Assembly: GCA_031424795.1 (NCBI GenBank)
Contig: JANPIC010000087.1
Span: 1-14,300, forward strand
DNA length: 14,300 nt
Direction: 5' to 3'
Source of the DNA: Aalborgiella sp031424795
GTDB lineage: Bacteria > Pseudomonadota > Gammaproteobacteria > Burkholderiales > Burkholderiaceae_C
The translations under genes and the position numbers were made by a program. The notes below the pieces were generated by a model. The model saw nothing but the letters and a program-made list of their open reading frames with translations. It did not search any database and had not been told where the DNA came from. Of this stretch, positions 13,767 through 14,300 are shown in pieces (position 1 is the stretch's first letter; each line of letters starts with the position of its first letter).

Positions 13767-14300
13767 TAGCTTGATGATAAAGGCTTTTGCCGCCACGCCA
13801 GCAGCGCACCCAGCCATAAAGCGAAAGCGGAGATCAACAATCCCCGCGCTAGACCGCCTTGCCCATCAGCGATCCAACCCACCATGGTTGGTCCCACGAT
13901 TTGCCCTGCTGCAAACACCACCGTGAAAGCGCTGATGCCGCCCACCCAAGCTGAAGACGGCAAGTTGTGCCGCACCAAGGCGGTGGTGGAGGCAACAACA
14001 GACAAAAATACAGCGCCAAAGAGGACGCCCGAAAATACTAGTGCCGGCAACCATGTTGTTACAGCCGGAATAGCGATGGCGCAGCCAAGTAAAAAGTTAA
14101 GAAAAGCCAAGGCTTGGCCACCTTTGTACTTATCCAGCAAACCCGCCCAAATACGCGATGACGCCATCACCGCCAGCCCCAACAGCGCATAAAAAACGGT
14201 GATGGTGGCTGTGGAGGCAGATTGCTCACGCAGCAGCGCAATCACAAACGTCATATAGCCGATATAGCCGACGCCAAACATGCCGTACCCAGCCAGTGCG
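13766..14300 (-). CDS. YbfB/YjiJ-family MFS transporter, C-terminal part (cut by window edge)
   Basis: The gene enters from the right edge; 177 codons are visible. The frame is open through base 14299, so the ATG at 14281 is not the start but an internal methionine in LAGYGMFGVGYIGYMTFV, a segment typical of YbfB/YjiJ-type major facilitator proteins. About five hydrophobic helices follow, with the MFS loop-like RIWAGLLDKYKGGQAL (about residues 60-75 of the visible part) and WVGGISAFTVVFAAGQIVGPTMVGW. It ends in a short basic tail WRQKPLSSS. The substrate is not predictable. The stop codon overlaps the start of the TonB-like gene, so the two are probably translated together and the transporter may be the first gene of the tonB-exbBDD transcript. 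Confidence 0.85.
   Translation of the reverse strand, partial: ALAGYGMFGVGYIGYMTFVIALLREQSASTATITVFYALLGLAVMASSRIWAGLLDKYKGGQALAFLNFLLGCAIAIPAVTTWLPALVFSGVLFGAVFLSVVASTTALVRHNLPSSAWVGGISAFTVVFAAGQIVGPTMVGWIADGQGGLARGLLISAFALWLGALLAWRQKPLSSS

Noticed and set aside
13237..13926. A 229-codon plus-strand frame rich in Gly, Ser and Thr
   Set aside because: It mirrors the proline-rich minus-strand TonB-like gene; its low complexity comes from the opposite strand's Pro/Val/Lys codons.

Overview
The window looks like chromosomal DNA of a betaproteobacterium, most likely Burkholderiales of the Comamonadaceae type. This rests on Bug-type (TctC) solute receptors, two LysR regulators beside catabolic genes, the MnmA sequence type, and an ExbB-ExbD-ExbD cluster. 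No rRNA, tRNA, insertion sequence, CRISPR array or phage gene is visible. Genes are tightly packed and the longest non-coding stretch is about 184 bases.

Left part (1-4300): the minus strand carries a LysR regulator (170-1093) followed by the first 31 codons of a flavoprotein resembling tricarballylate dehydrogenase TcuA (1-95), so a tcuRAB-type operon runs off the left edge. Divergent from it is a large gene (1278-3308) encoding a PrpF/GalD-type isomerase fused in one frame to a Bug/TctC solute-binding domain without a signal peptide. This fusion is the most unusual object in the window. A second LysR gene (3377-4300, minus) converges on it.

Middle (4387-9711, plus): a probable five-gene catabolic operon. 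It encodes a secreted Bug receptor, a double hot-dog acyl-CoA hydratase, a family III CoA-transferase, a CitE-like lyase and a fumarase/aspartase-superfamily lyase. The hydratase, transferase and lyase together match the itaconate/citramalate route: activation to the CoA thioester, hydration to citramalyl-CoA, and cleavage to acetyl-CoA and pyruvate. With TcuA and PrpF/GalD next door, the locus looks devoted to small unsaturated or branched di- and tricarboxylates (tricarballylate, aconitate, itaconate, mesaconate, citramalate). The exact substrate cannot be read from sequence.

Right part (9733-14300): housekeeping mnmA (tRNA 2-thiouridylase) on plus converges on a minus-strand cluster. In transcription order this is a YbfB/YjiJ-type MFS transporter (runs off the right edge), a TonB-like protein, ExbB, ExbD and a second ExbD. 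The TonB-like protein has the expected membrane anchor and proline-rich region. Its C-terminus is a short four-cysteine tail with no recognisable TonB C-terminal domain.

Candidate regulatory sites are a perfect dyad between tcuR and tcuA, a T-N11-A element overlapping a possible promoter upstream of the fusion gene, a weak dyad between the second LysR gene and the Bug gene, and a 12-base palindrome just before the hydratase gene. No convincing rho-independent terminator was found.
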